Below are positions 25,084 through 33,335 of a DNA stretch of 58,457 nt, piece after piece. Location: positions 1 through 58,457 of the forward strand of contig JBBKWQ010000022.1 in assembly GCA_037969115.1 (NCBI GenBank), in the 5' to 3' direction. A program made the translations under genes and the position numbers. Source of the stretch: JBBKWQ01 sp037969115 (GTDB lineage: Bacteria; Actinomycetota; Acidimicrobiia; Acidimicrobiales; Ilumatobacteraceae). A model generated the notes under the pieces. The model searched no databases and was not told the DNA's origin. It worked only from the letters and a program-made list of their open reading frames with translations. How positions within the stretch are numbered: position 1 is the stretch's first letter; each line of letters begins with the position of its first letter.

Positions 25084-25863
25084 TCAGTGTTCCTTCTTGG
25101 CGGGAGAGACACGAGCCAGGACCCGGCCCGCGATATGGCGAACGACGTGATACACGAAAAGGGTGTTCGTGACGAGGTAGCGCTTGGCGAGCCGGCGCGG
25201 TTCCTGCACCAGTCGATACATCCACTCCATACCGATCTTCTGAACGAACTCGGGCGCTCGTGCTCGAAGCCCGGCCAGCACATCGAAGCTGCCGCCCACG
25301 CCGATCGCGAGACTGACCCCGAGATCGTCCCAGTGGTCGTCGATGAACTGCTCTTGTCTCGGCACACCCATGCCCACGAACAGGATCTTGGCGCCGCTCT
25401 GACGAATCGCGTCGACGCGCTCCGGCGCTCCGGCAGCGTCGAAGTACCCGTCGGCTACCCCGCGGATGTCGATACCGGGAACGTCGCGACGGAGCCGTTG
25501 GGCCAGCTGCTCGACAATGTCCTGCGTCGCTCCGAGCAGGTAGACGCCGTACCCGGCTCGGGTTGCGCTGGCGGAGAGCTCGTGCACCAGGTCGACACCT
25601 GTGACACGTTCGGGGAGTCGGGGCCCGAAGAGCTTCGACACCCAGATCAGGGGCTGGCCGTCGGCCACCACCGCGATCGACCGATCGACGAAGCCCTGAA
25701 GGAACGCATCGCCGCGCATCATCATGAGGATCGCCACGTTGACGGTGCAGATCCAGCCGCGCTCGTCGGCCTCGATTCGAGCGATGGCGTCGTCGACCGT
25801 TCGCGACAGCGTGCTGACGTCGAATCGGCTGTTGAGGATTTCCGTGGACTCAGGACTCTGCAC
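25084..25863 (-). CDS. WecG/TagA/CpsF family glycosyltransferase
   Basis: 259 residues, GT26 family. It transfers ManNAc or ManNAcA to a lipid-linked GlcNAc. Seen: TVNVAILMMMRGD near 42, VVADGQPLIWVSKL, the RVTGVDLVHEL motif, YLLGATQDIVEQ, and FVGMGVPRQEQFID followed by VGGSFDVLAGLRARAP, the usual C-terminal signature. The start codon lies inside the end of the toroid protein gene (14-bp overlap) and the wecB start lies 5 bp downstream, so these are one transcription unit. Confidence 0.92.
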   Translation of the reverse strand: MQSPESTEILNSRFDVSTLSRTVDDAIARIEADERGWICTVNVAILMMMRGDAFLQGFVDRSIAVVADGQPLIWVSKLFGPRLPERVTGVDLVHELSASATRAGYGVYLLGATQDIVEQLAQRLRRDVPGIDIRGVADGYFDAAGAPERVDAIRQSGAKILFVGMGVPRQEQFIDDHWDDLGVSLAIGVGGSFDVLAGLRARAPEFVQKIGMEWMYRLVQEPRRLAKRYLVTNTLFVYHVVRHIAGRVLARVSPAKKEH

Positions 25864-27127
25864 GTTGAAGATCCTGGCATTCGAGCACGGCGTCGACGAA
25901 GAACTTGGCCGCCCAGTTCGGGTAGGTGAGTGGCGAGTATCGCCCCCACGTGGGATGCGAGCCCTTGATGGCGCCGCGCCGCCCGTCGTCGCTCGTGGTG
26001 AGGTCTTGTCGCTCCATGACGTAGCGCAGTGCTGACAACGCCGCTGCTCGATGTCGTTCGTCCCCGGAGTCCTTGAACATCTTGGCCCACACGATTGCGA
26101 GTTGAGCGTTGCCGGTCAGACAGCAGTACTTCGCAGCGGCGTTTCCGTGGATGTCGACCTGGCCAGGGATGAATCCGTCGGGGCCGATCTGGCCGATCAG
26201 GGCGTCGGCGGCTCGCCTCGCGGACGCCCGGTAGCCGTCGTCATCGAGAATCTCGGCCGACTCCAACAGGCCCCGAATCGCATAGGCGATCGTGTGGGTG
26301 AAAGGTGCGATCCCTTCTTGGAACGCACAGCTGTCGTAGAGCCCACTCGCCTGCTGTTCACTCACGGCCCAGTCGAGGTTGGCCCGCGCTACTCGCTCGT
26401 ACTCAGCAGAAGGCGCGATCTGGTTCAGCCGCAGTACCGCCCACGCAACACGCGAGTTGTACACGTGCGGCACCCCCAGGTGGGTGTTCCGGGTCCAGCG
26501 ATGGTCGGCGTCGGCCACGTCGACGAGCCAGTTCCCGGCGCGAACAGCTGCATCGAGGAACCGGCTTGCCTCGGTCTCACGCGCGGCACGCACCAGTCCG
26601 AACAGGTCTTGACCGGTGTCGAAGACGATGCCCGACCCCACAGCCATTCGTTCGTTGCCGAATGAGCCGTCGTCGAGCTGGACGTCGCACAGCCAGTCGG
26701 CCATCTGAATCGCTCGATCGCGAAGACCTGCGCGCCCAGAACGTCGCGACAACTCGAAGAAGGTCGTCGCGATGTAACCGGTGGTCTCCACGTACGGAGC
26801 GCGCCATCCACCTCGAATCGAGTAGCCGTAGCTCACGCCACCCCGGTTGCCCTGGTCGTGCGCACGAATCAGCCAATCGACCGCCGCGTCGAGGTGATCG
26901 TCGAACTCGACGACGTCCCCTTTTCGGCCGAACACGTCGGCCAGTACCAGCCGGCTGAAGGGGACGAGGGCAATTTTGGGCACGAAAGTTGAGACCAGAC
27001 TGTGGCGAGCGGCAAGTCGCTCGTGGCCACCGCGAGCCGCAAGAATACACAGCGTCACCTGGGGCGCCAACCAGCGACCGGTCGCATCACACACGTCTTG
27101 AACACGTCTTGAACTCGTCGTGAACAC
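25850..27127 (-). CDS. Alpha/alpha-toroid protein of unknown function in the polysaccharide locus
   Basis: Up to 425 residues. No catalytic motif that I can name. The sequence has a repeating two-helix pattern (YVETTGYIATTFFELSRRSG; LRDRAIQMADWLCDVQLDDGSF; DAAVRAGNWLVDVADAD; ASARRAADALIGQIGPDGF) with W-L and Q-x-x-DGSF/DGF motifs like those of terpene cyclase/prenyltransferase and six-hairpin glycosidase toroids. This predicts an alpha/alpha barrel, possibly a polysaccharide lyase, hydrolase or cyclase-like protein. It is upstream of and overlaps wecG. The longest frame starts at a GTG at 27127 within a set of 11-bp repeats; a GTG at 27058 is a credible alternative. Confidence 0.7.
   Translation of the reverse strand: MFTTSSRRVQDVCDATGRWLAPQVTLCILAARGGHERLAARHSLVSTFVPKIALVPFSRLVLADVFGRKGDVVEFDDHLDAAVDWLIRAHDQGNRGGVSYGYSIRGGWRAPYVETTGYIATTFFELSRRSGRAGLRDRAIQMADWLCDVQLDDGSFGNERMAVGSGIVFDTGQDLFGLVRAARETEASRFLDAAVRAGNWLVDVADADHRWTRNTHLGVPHVYNSRVAWAVLRLNQIAPSAEYERVARANLDWAVSEQQASGLYDSCAFQEGIAPFTHTIAYAIRGLLESAEILDDDGYRASARRAADALIGQIGPDGFIPGQVDIHGNAAAKYCCLTGNAQLAIVWAKMFKDSGDERHRAAALSALRYVMERQDLTTSDDGRRGAIKGSHPTWGRYSPLTYPNWAAKFFVDAVLECQDLQRAES
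27091..27123. promoter_or_regulatory. Three tandem 11-bp repeats in a divergent start region
   Basis: ACACGTCTTGA occurs twice in perfect tandem (27091-27101, 27102-27112) and a third time with two changes (ACTCGTCGTGA, 27113-27123). An 11-bp period places the copies on nearly the same face of the helix. The array lies exactly where the toroid gene and the FkbM gene diverge, a natural place for an operator. If it is one, the annotated GTG starts of both genes are too far upstream. Confidence 0.5.
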
Positions 27128-28055
27128 CGAATCGGTGCGACACCTCGATGATCGAGCGTCAACCCTTTGGCAACGCCGGAGCGCAACGACCTATGGTGGC
27201 GTGATCTCGAAGGCCGCCGCATCAGTGCCAGGTCTTCATCACATGGGAGCAACCGATTCGGTGGGTGTTTTTCATCAGATGTACCGCGCCGTGCGCACGG
27301 CACAGACCTTCTTCCCGCGTCTCATCGACGCGAAGTACGCAGGGCAAACGCTGATCCGGCGAGTGAGAAAACACCCGTTCGAGCCGGAGTTCGGTCTGCT
27401 CGAACACATCGAGATCCCCACCGACGCACACTTCCTCGACGTCGGAGCCAACCAAGGCCAGAGCGTCCAGGCCATCAGGTTCTTCTGCCCGACCGACCAG
27501 ATCGACTCCTTCGAGGCAAACCCGATCGTGGCCGACAAGCTCGGCAGGCGGCTCGCGCGCGATCCGAATACCGCGATCCACGCCTATGGTCTCGGCGACC
27601 ACGACGATCGGCAGCCGCTCTTCGTACCCGAGTATCGCGGCTACACCTTCGACGGGTTGGCATCGCTGTCGCGTGATCGCGCCCAGTCATGGCTGAACAA
27701 AGACAGCATCATGCGGTTCCGCGACGACCTTCTGACGATCCACGAACTCGACTGTCACATCCGCAAGCTCGACGACTTCGACTTCACTCCGTTCTTCGTG
27801 AAGATCAACGTGCAGGGATGGGAGCGCGAGGTGATCGACGGGGGTCGTCGAACGATCGAGCGTTCAAAGCCGATTCTGCTCATCGAGGCACCCGACGATC
27901 TGGTGCTCGTGCCGCAACTCGAGTCCATCGGGTACACGAACTACGCCTACCACGATGGCCGCCTCTGCGAAGGACACCCCGAGTACTACCGCCGGATCTT
28001 CGTCCATGGCGACAATGCCGACGTGGTCCGGCACCTCTTGGAGTTCTCGGCCTAG
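27120..28055 (+). CDS. FkbM family methyltransferase
   Basis: Up to 311 residues. The FkbM SAM-binding motif FLDVGANQGQSVQAIR is near 107, QIDSFEANPI near 128 is the acidic motif II, and KINVQGWEREVIDGG near 234 replaces the family KIDVQGxE; LLIEAP follows. Members O-methylate sugars in glycolipids and polysaccharides, which suits this locus. The longest frame begins at a GTG at 27120 inside the repeat array; a GTG at 27201 or ATG at 27243 would leave the array outside the gene. Its stop overlaps the convergent sulfotransferase stop by 4 bp. Confidence 0.85.
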   Translation: MNTESVRHLDDRASTLWQRRSATTYGGVISKAAASVPGLHHMGATDSVGVFHQMYRAVRTAQTFFPRLIDAKYAGQTLIRRVRKHPFEPEFGLLEHIEIPTDAHFLDVGANQGQSVQAIRFFCPTDQIDSFEANPIVADKLGRRLARDPNTAIHAYGLGDHDDRQPLFVPEYRGYTFDGLASLSRDRAQSWLNKDSIMRFRDDLLTIHELDCHIRKLDDFDFTPFFVKINVQGWEREVIDGGRRTIERSKPILLIEAPDDLVLVPQLESIGYTNYAYHDGRLCEGHPEYYRRIFVHGDNADVVRHLLEFSA

Positions 28056-28750
28056 TTCTCGTTGGCGGCGCCCACCGAAGGGTTGAGTGCGACGGGCGCA
28101 TACGAGATGTGGCAGACGATGCCGCGTCCGAGCTCCACGCGGCCGCGGACGGTCATCCACGTCTTCTTGACGACCCGACGCCAGCTCTTGCCCGGCCGCT
28201 TCACGTTCACCCTCGGCACGTCGACGTCAGGCTCATCGACACCCAAGAACGCGCAGAGCTTGGTCCACACAGGATCGGTCTCGAGGCACAGCTCGAGCAG
28301 GCGGTCCGGCTCATCACGGAAGTAGTCGCGAACCACCGCCGCGTGCCGCGCATACGCAGCGAGGTGCTCGGCCTCTTGCCCGAAGGGGTACGACGCCCCG
28401 AAGAACGCGCAGTTGTACCGCTCGAATCCACGAAAGCGGAAGAGCTGCGTCATGCAGTGATCCCGGTAGCTCTGCAGCCACACGTTGGGATCACGCCGCA
28501 TCGTGAGCACGAACTTGGCGTCGGGATGAGCAACAGCGATCCGCTGGAAGAGCGCGGGCCATGGCCAGTCGTCGACACTGTCGTATGTGCGCAGGATCGT
28601 GTCGAGCGCCTCGAGGTCTCCCTGCAGGTAGTGATTGGCGACGCCGATGTCGAAACCGGACAGATGCCGGTACCCCAGAACCTTCATGCACTCACCGAAA
28701 CTCGTGGTTCCGGTCTTGCTCAGGCCCAGACAGATCACCTTGGGCGACAT
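28052..28750 (-). CDS. Sulfotransferase family protein
   Basis: 232 residues from the ATG at 28750, preceded by GGAGAGAACGG. PAPS-dependent sulfotransferase: the 5'-phosphosulfate loop is LGLSKTGTTSFGECM at 8-22 and the 3'-phosphate motif is TMRRDPNVWLQSYRDH near 83. The GLSKTGTTS form is typical of bacterial Sulfotransfer_4-like enzymes that act on carbohydrates or lipids. Context suggests sulfation of the exopolymer. PAPS synthesis genes are not in the window. Convergent with FkbM (4-bp overlap). Confidence 0.88.
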   Translation of the reverse strand: MSPKVICLGLSKTGTTSFGECMKVLGYRHLSGFDIGVANHYLQGDLEALDTILRTYDSVDDWPWPALFQRIAVAHPDAKFVLTMRRDPNVWLQSYRDHCMTQLFRFRGFERYNCAFFGASYPFGQEAEHLAAYARHAAVVRDYFRDEPDRLLELCLETDPVWTKLCAFLGVDEPDVDVPRVNVKRPGKSWRRVVKKTWMTVRGRVELGRGIVCHISYAPVALNPSVGAANEN

Positions 28751-28998
28751 CCGTTCTCTCCTCTTGCGACATCGACGATCGGCCCAGCCGTTGTGTTGGC
28801 TGGTCCGAAACGCGTGGGGGTTGACGACTACGAAGCGTGCGGAGATGACGGTGACCGTCGTTTTCGAGTCAGCGCGATGACGCGCTCTACGCGCACTATC
28901 GCACCCTGTGGGGCTCGAACGCAAGAGGCACTTTCGTCGCCGGCACTGGTGAGGCTCTCACTACCGATGTACGGGGCGAGTCAGTACACTCGCCAGCC
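28751..28998. other. Divergent intergenic region
   Basis: 248 bp between the sulfotransferase (minus) and the acyltransferase (plus). No further gene is supported. It should hold both promoters; I see no clear consensus boxes or repeats. Confidence 0.35.
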
Positions 28999-29562
28999 AT
29001 GATTGCTCGCCCGTTGGCCACCAATATCGAGCATTTTCGTCTCGACGCAGCACGATGGGTCAGCCCACAGGGGATCGCAGATCCGGACGACATCACACCA
29101 CGCGTCATGCTCAAGCTGGCGTATCAACATCCACCGCTGCGTGCGATGGCGTGGTTCCGCTTGGCTGCTGCCCTGTCACAAATGGGGCTGCGGGGCTTCG
29201 GGCCGTACGTGCAGCGACGGTTGCTCCGCGTGTACGGATTCGAACTGGCCTACGACACACCTGTCGGCGGCGGTCTCTATGTCGCCCACCCAGTTGGGTG
29301 CGTCCTCCATGCCAAGTCGATCGGACCGAACGTCACCGTTGTCGGACAAGTCACCTTCGGCGCGCTGAAGAGCTACGAGTGGCCGACCATCGGTGAGGGC
29401 GCGTATCTCGGAATCGGATCACGAGTCCTCGGCAACATCACCGTCGGCGCCCACGCGCGGATCGGCGCGAATGCCGTGGTGCTGAGCGACGTTCCCGACG
29501 GCGCCACCGCGGTGGGCATGCCCGCCAGGGTGATCGAAACGTCGAGCGCTTTGACCGACTGA
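28999..29562 (+). CDS. Serine acetyltransferase-like hexapeptide acyltransferase
   Basis: 187 residues. A left-handed beta-helix acyltransferase of the CysE-like group. The helix is made of hexapeptide repeats from about residue 95 (AHPVGCVLHAKSIGPNVTVVG; IGEGAYLGIGSRVLGNITVG; ARIGANAVVLSDVPDGATAVG) and ends with the usual GMPARVI. The catalytic histidine is probably in YVAHPVGCV. The N-terminal helices lack the CysE substrate loop, so a sugar rather than serine is the likely acceptor in this context. Confidence 0.8.
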   Translation: MIARPLATNIEHFRLDAARWVSPQGIADPDDITPRVMLKLAYQHPPLRAMAWFRLAAALSQMGLRGFGPYVQRRLLRVYGFELAYDTPVGGGLYVAHPVGCVLHAKSIGPNVTVVGQVTFGALKSYEWPTIGEGAYLGIGSRVLGNITVGAHARIGANAVVLSDVPDGATAVGMPARVIETSSALTD

Positions 29563-29676
29563 GCCACGTGACGTGGCCGAGACCACGCTCATCGTGGGAT
29601 TCGAGGTCCGAAGTGGCCCAATACCTGAACAGGAAACCGACTCCACACGCGAGGGGGGTCCGTTACACTTCCGGAC

Positions 29677-30798
29677 ATGACGGGACCGACTCGCTATGCG
29701 ACCTCCTCAACAACGGACCAGTCGCGAGCGTTTTGGCAGCGACTCGCCGACAACGCGTTCCGCCGTCAGATTCTCTTTCTCATGCCCGTCCTGCTCATGG
29801 GCTTCGTCGGGCTCTTCATCGTGAGCCAGGTGCAACCCGAGTTCCGTTCCACGGCGATCGTGAGCGCCTCGGCCAACCCCCTGTTCCCCGACCAGGAGAT
29901 CCGCGGCACGACGCTCGACTACTTCGAGACACCGGCGGCAGGTACCGCTCGCATCCTCAACGAGCAGCTGCTCACCGACACGTTCACGATCGACGTGGCC
30001 GAACGAGCCGGACTCGCTGACGCGATCAACACGGGGATCGTGCCGCTCGGAGTCATCCGCCAGCACATCTGGGCCGCGCGAGACGGCAACACCTTGCTGT
30101 CGGTCAACGCGACCTGGGGCGATCCGCAGACAGCGTTCAACCTGGCGTCTGCGACCGTCGACGCCTACCTGCAATACCTGTCCGACACGGTTGCGACCGA
30201 CAGCTCGACCGCCGAGAACTTCTACCGTGAGCAACATGCGGCTGCGTTGGTCGAGGCCGAGAAGGTTCGCGAAGATCTCGACCGATACATCGATCAGGTG
30301 CCGGACGCCAGCGACCAATCGTCACAGCTCAGGGAACAGTTCTTGTTCGGACGGTTCAGCGACGAAGTCCTGAAGGCCGACAAGAAAGTCGATGACGCGC
30401 AGGCGGGCATCGATGCTGCTCGACTGTCAGCACAGCAATCTCGGATCGAGGCGGGGCGCAGCGTGACGCTCATCGACCCGCCGAAGGTCCCGATCGCCTC
30501 AGAGTCGTCGATGATCAAGACCGCCACCACGGTGGCGACGTTCGTGATCCTCGGCATCTTCATCTCAATTGCTGCCATCCTCGTGACGACCGTGCTCGAC
30601 AACTCGGTCAGCAACCCGGCCGATCTGCGCGCGATCGCCGGTGTGTCGTACGTCGGCACGGTGCCGCGACTGCCCAGGCTCGCCCGCGGTAGCCCGTCGT
30701 CGGGTTCCGTGCAGAGCGCATCGTCGGGTGGCGCCGAGCAGTCGACCGACGGCACGGCCGAGTCCGACCACGACAAACGAGAGTCAGTCGCCACGTGA
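29677..30798 (+). CDS. Wzz-type polysaccharide co-polymerase / chain length determinant
   Basis: 373 residues. Two membrane helices, near 31-52 and near 285-307, enclose a large extracytoplasmic region with coiled-coil character (AALVEAEKVREDLDRYID). TLIDPPKVP just before the second helix is the proline-rich Wzz motif, and a Ser/Glu/Asp-rich cytoplasmic tail follows. It would control polymer length and export with the Wzy-like protein. It overlaps the BY-kinase-like gene by 4 bp. The tail contains no tyrosine cluster. Confidence 0.88.
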   Translation: MTGPTRYATSSTTDQSRAFWQRLADNAFRRQILFLMPVLLMGFVGLFIVSQVQPEFRSTAIVSASANPLFPDQEIRGTTLDYFETPAAGTARILNEQLLTDTFTIDVAERAGLADAINTGIVPLGVIRQHIWAARDGNTLLSVNATWGDPQTAFNLASATVDAYLQYLSDTVATDSSTAENFYREQHAAALVEAEKVREDLDRYIDQVPDASDQSSQLREQFLFGRFSDEVLKADKKVDDAQAGIDAARLSAQQSRIEAGRSVTLIDPPKVPIASESSMIKTATTVATFVILGIFISIAAILVTTVLDNSVSNPADLRAIAGVSYVGTVPRLPRLARGSPSSGSVQSASSGGAEQSTDGTAESDHDKRESVAT

Positions 30799-31583
30799 GC
30801 GCCACCACGTCACGTTCGAAGTCGAAGAGGAGGAGGAAGTCGTCGCCGGAACCCGAGGTCGGTCGGCGTCGCCGCCGCAAGTCGCGCCGATCGCGCAAGC
30901 GCGAACGAAGCGCTGTCCGGGTGTCGAGGGAGATCCCGCCCTACGACGAGACGTCGCCGGCCATGCTCGACGCGGTTCGCAACATGGTCAACCGTTACGA
31001 GCTCAGTTCAGGAAAGGAATTGCCGACCGCCATCGCCGTCACGTCGGCACTCCCGGGCGAAGGCGTCACCACCGTGTCGCAGGCACTCGCCACGCTGCTC
31101 GCTCACGAGTTCGGCGCATTCGTCTGCTGGATCGATTGCCAGTGGCTCAGCCACGACGACATCGAGCAGCCAGATGGACCGGTCGGTCTGATCGACGTGA
31201 TCTCGGGTGAGTCCGACGTGCTGAGTGCCCTCCGCTCGTCGAGCGAACTGCCCGAGCTCATGAGCCTGCACGCCGGACACGTTCCGGCCAACAAGCGCCA
31301 CATGATCGTGCGCTCCGCCGAGTTCGAGCGGCTCACCAGCGTGCTCGTCTCGGAATTCGACCATGTCATCTTCGACATCCCGCCAGTGCTCACATCGGCC
31401 GACGGGCTCGCGATCCTGCGTCGTTGCGATGCCCACGTGTTCGTGGTGAAACACCACAGCACCTCGACCACCCAGGTGCGCGAGGCGCTGGCTGCGACGG
31501 CGCCGACGACCTCGCTCGGTGTGGTGCTCAACCACTACCAAACGAAAGTCCCGGCACGGATTCGACGCCTGCTCGGGGAATGA
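30795..31583 (+). CDS. BY-kinase-like (CpsD/CapB) P-loop protein lacking the Walker A lysine
   Basis: 262 residues. Partner of Wzz-type proteins in bacterial tyrosine kinases. After a very basic, Ser-rich N-terminus (1-45) the fold follows CpsD: the AVTSALPGEGVTT loop near 81-93, where the family has PGEGKST; the second Walker motif as CWIDCQWLS near 111, where the family has LLIDxDxR; and VIFDIPPVLTSADGLAIL near 190 as Walker B. V91 replaces the invariant lysine, so ATP hydrolysis is doubtful. No C-terminal tyrosine cluster is present. It may be a structural, non-catalytic partner of the co-polymerase. GTG start, 4-bp overlap with the upstream gene. Confidence 0.8.
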   Translation: MSATTSRSKSKRRRKSSPEPEVGRRRRRKSRRSRKRERSAVRVSREIPPYDETSPAMLDAVRNMVNRYELSSGKELPTAIAVTSALPGEGVTTVSQALATLLAHEFGAFVCWIDCQWLSHDDIEQPDGPVGLIDVISGESDVLSALRSSSELPELMSLHAGHVPANKRHMIVRSAEFERLTSVLVSEFDHVIFDIPPVLTSADGLAILRRCDAHVFVVKHHSTSTTQVREALAATAPTTSLGVVLNHYQTKVPARIRRLLGE

Positions 31584-31605
31584 CGCCGGGGACGGCCACG
31601 CAGCC

Positions 31606-31752
31606 ATGCAGGTGCTCATCGCGTTTCTCGTGATCACGTTCGTCCTCGGTGGAACCGAGCGCGGGCATCGCCTCCAGCAACGCCCGGTCTTTCTCCTCGC
31701 CTACTGCTCCGTATTTGCTCTGAGCTTCTACAGCCTGCGAGTCGTGTTGTGA
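31606..31752 (+). CDS. 48-residue two-helix membrane protein
   Basis: A short gene from the ATG at 31606, 22 bp after the BY-kinase-like stop. It has two hydrophobic segments (about 2-16 and 28-47) joined by a charged GTERGHRLQQRP loop. Its stop overlaps the Wzy-like start (GTGA), the same coupling used by its neighbours, which is the main argument for it being real. No family is recognised. By position it may assist the polymerase or co-polymerase. Confidence 0.6.
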   Translation: MQVLIAFLVITFVLGGTERGHRLQQRPVFLLAYCSVFALSFYSLRVVL

Positions 31753-33335
31753 ACAGCGGCGTCGTTCTCGGACCGAGGATCGCCGAGCGACAGAGCGCGT
31801 CGACGTTCTGGCTCACGTACCTCCTCGTCGTCGTCGTCGGTTTCGTGATCGGGGCGTTCGCCGCGAGGCGGATCGATCAGCCGTACATCGGCGTCACCAT
31901 CGCCATGTTGCTCCTGCTCTCGACGCTGTGGTTCGTTCGACCTCGGAATGCCTTGTACCTGACGCTGTTTCTCACGCTCATCGGCGACGACATCACCGTT
32001 GGTTGGTTTCCGTTCAACAAGAACATGTCGAGTCGCGAGTCGATCACCTACTTGGCAGACTCACTCACGATCAGCCCTCTCGAGATCTCGCTGATCATCG
32101 GCTTTGCGGTCACCGCGGCGACGCACTACGCACGGACTCACCGCCTCTTCCCCCCGTCGGTACTGCTGCGACCGATCCTCGTGTTCACCGGATTCCTCGT
32201 CTACGGGTTGTTCAGGGGTCTGTCGACCGGCGGCGACTTCCGTATCGCGATGTTCGAGAGCCGAGCGCTGTTCTATCTCCTGCTGATGTACGCGATCGTC
32301 ACGACCGTCTGCACCGAGAGCCGCCAGTTCCGAGTCTGCCTCTGGTGGGCGATGGCCGGTATCACCGTGCAGGCCCTGCTGTCGCTGCTGTATCTCAACC
32401 AACTCACTCCCGTGGCTCGTTCGGAACTCGAAACGCTCACCGAGCACGGATCGGCGATCGGCATGAATCTGCTGCTCATCACGATGCTGGCCGCGCTCAC
32501 GCTGCGCGGTTCCAACCGCGTACTCAGGTGGATCCTCCCGCTCGCAGCGGTTCCAGTTGCCTGGGCCTACCTCGTCTCGCAACGGCGCTCGGCCATCATC
32601 GCCCTCGTCATCGCCGGTGCGCTGTTGTTCGTCATCCTGTTCTGGCGCCAACGCCACACGTTCTTCCGTATCGCCCCGCCCGTGATCCTCGTGGGCACGG
32701 CCTACGTCGGCGCGTTCTGGAACTCCGGTTCCACCGCGGGTTTCCCGGCGCAGGCGATCAAATCGGTCATCGCTGCCGATCAGGCGTCGGCGGACGACCA
32801 GAGTTCCGACCTCTACCGCATCATCGAGAACTACGACCTGAACTACACCATTCGAGCGAGCCCCATCAGGGGCCTCGGTTTCGGTCAGCCGTTCTACCGG
32901 CCGATCGAGCTGCCCGACATCAGCTTCTTCGAGTTCTGGGCATATCTGCCGCACAACTCGATCCTGTGGTTCTGGATCAAGACGGGCGTGTTCGGTTTCA
33001 TCGCGATGTTCTACCTGTTCGGCAAGACCATCATGGTCGGCGTCGACCGCGTCCGCCGACTCCCCGACGGCAAGGACACGACGATCGCCGCAGCCTCGGT
33101 GCTGTTCGTCGTGATGCTGGTGATCTACACGTACGTCGACATCGCGTGGGACGTGAGAAACATGATCATCTTCGGCTTCGCCGCTGCCGTCTGCGCAACA
33201 CCGGTTCCCGTCGTGCCCGACACGGCGCCCGACGACCCGAAGGATCCGGTCGCCCAACCGGTCACCGAGACGGGTGAGGGTCAACTGGCGGTCGCAGCGC
33301 AAGCGGTGAGCGCTGACGCGACACGGGCCGCGTAG
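31749..33335 (+). CDS. O-antigen ligase/polymerase-like membrane protein (Wzy)
   Basis: 528 residues with about ten to twelve predicted membrane helices and a large periplasmic loop near 335-395 (after FPAQAIKSVIA to ELPDISFFEF). The IRGLGFGQPFY and YLPHNSILWFWIKTGVFG motifs are characteristic of the Wzy_C/O-antigen ligase superfamily, with the histidine of the H-N-x-x-L motif in PHNSIL. It would polymerise or ligate repeat units outside the membrane. The last 45 residues are Pro/Asp/Ala-rich. Its 3' end overlaps the convergent glycosyltransferase gene by 55 bp. Confidence 0.88.
   Translation: MNSGVVLGPRIAERQSASTFWLTYLLVVVVGFVIGAFAARRIDQPYIGVTIAMLLLLSTLWFVRPRNALYLTLFLTLIGDDITVGWFPFNKNMSSRESITYLADSLTISPLEISLIIGFAVTAATHYARTHRLFPPSVLLRPILVFTGFLVYGLFRGLSTGGDFRIAMFESRALFYLLLMYAIVTTVCTESRQFRVCLWWAMAGITVQALLSLLYLNQLTPVARSELETLTEHGSAIGMNLLLITMLAALTLRGSNRVLRWILPLAAVPVAWAYLVSQRRSAIIALVIAGALLFVILFWRQRHTFFRIAPPVILVGTAYVGAFWNSGSTAGFPAQAIKSVIAADQASADDQSSDLYRIIENYDLNYTIRASPIRGLGFGQPFYRPIELPDISFFEFWAYLPHNSILWFWIKTGVFGFIAMFYLFGKTIMVGVDRVRRLPDGKDTTIAAASVLFVVMLVIYTYVDIAWDVRNMIIFGFAAAVCATPVPVVPDTAPDDPKDPVAQPVTETGEGQLAVAAQAVSADATRAA

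Noticed and set aside
31749..31820. Possible signal peptide of a secreted protein at the Wzy-like start
   Set aside because: The hydrophobic start continues as a series of membrane helices typical of polymerases.
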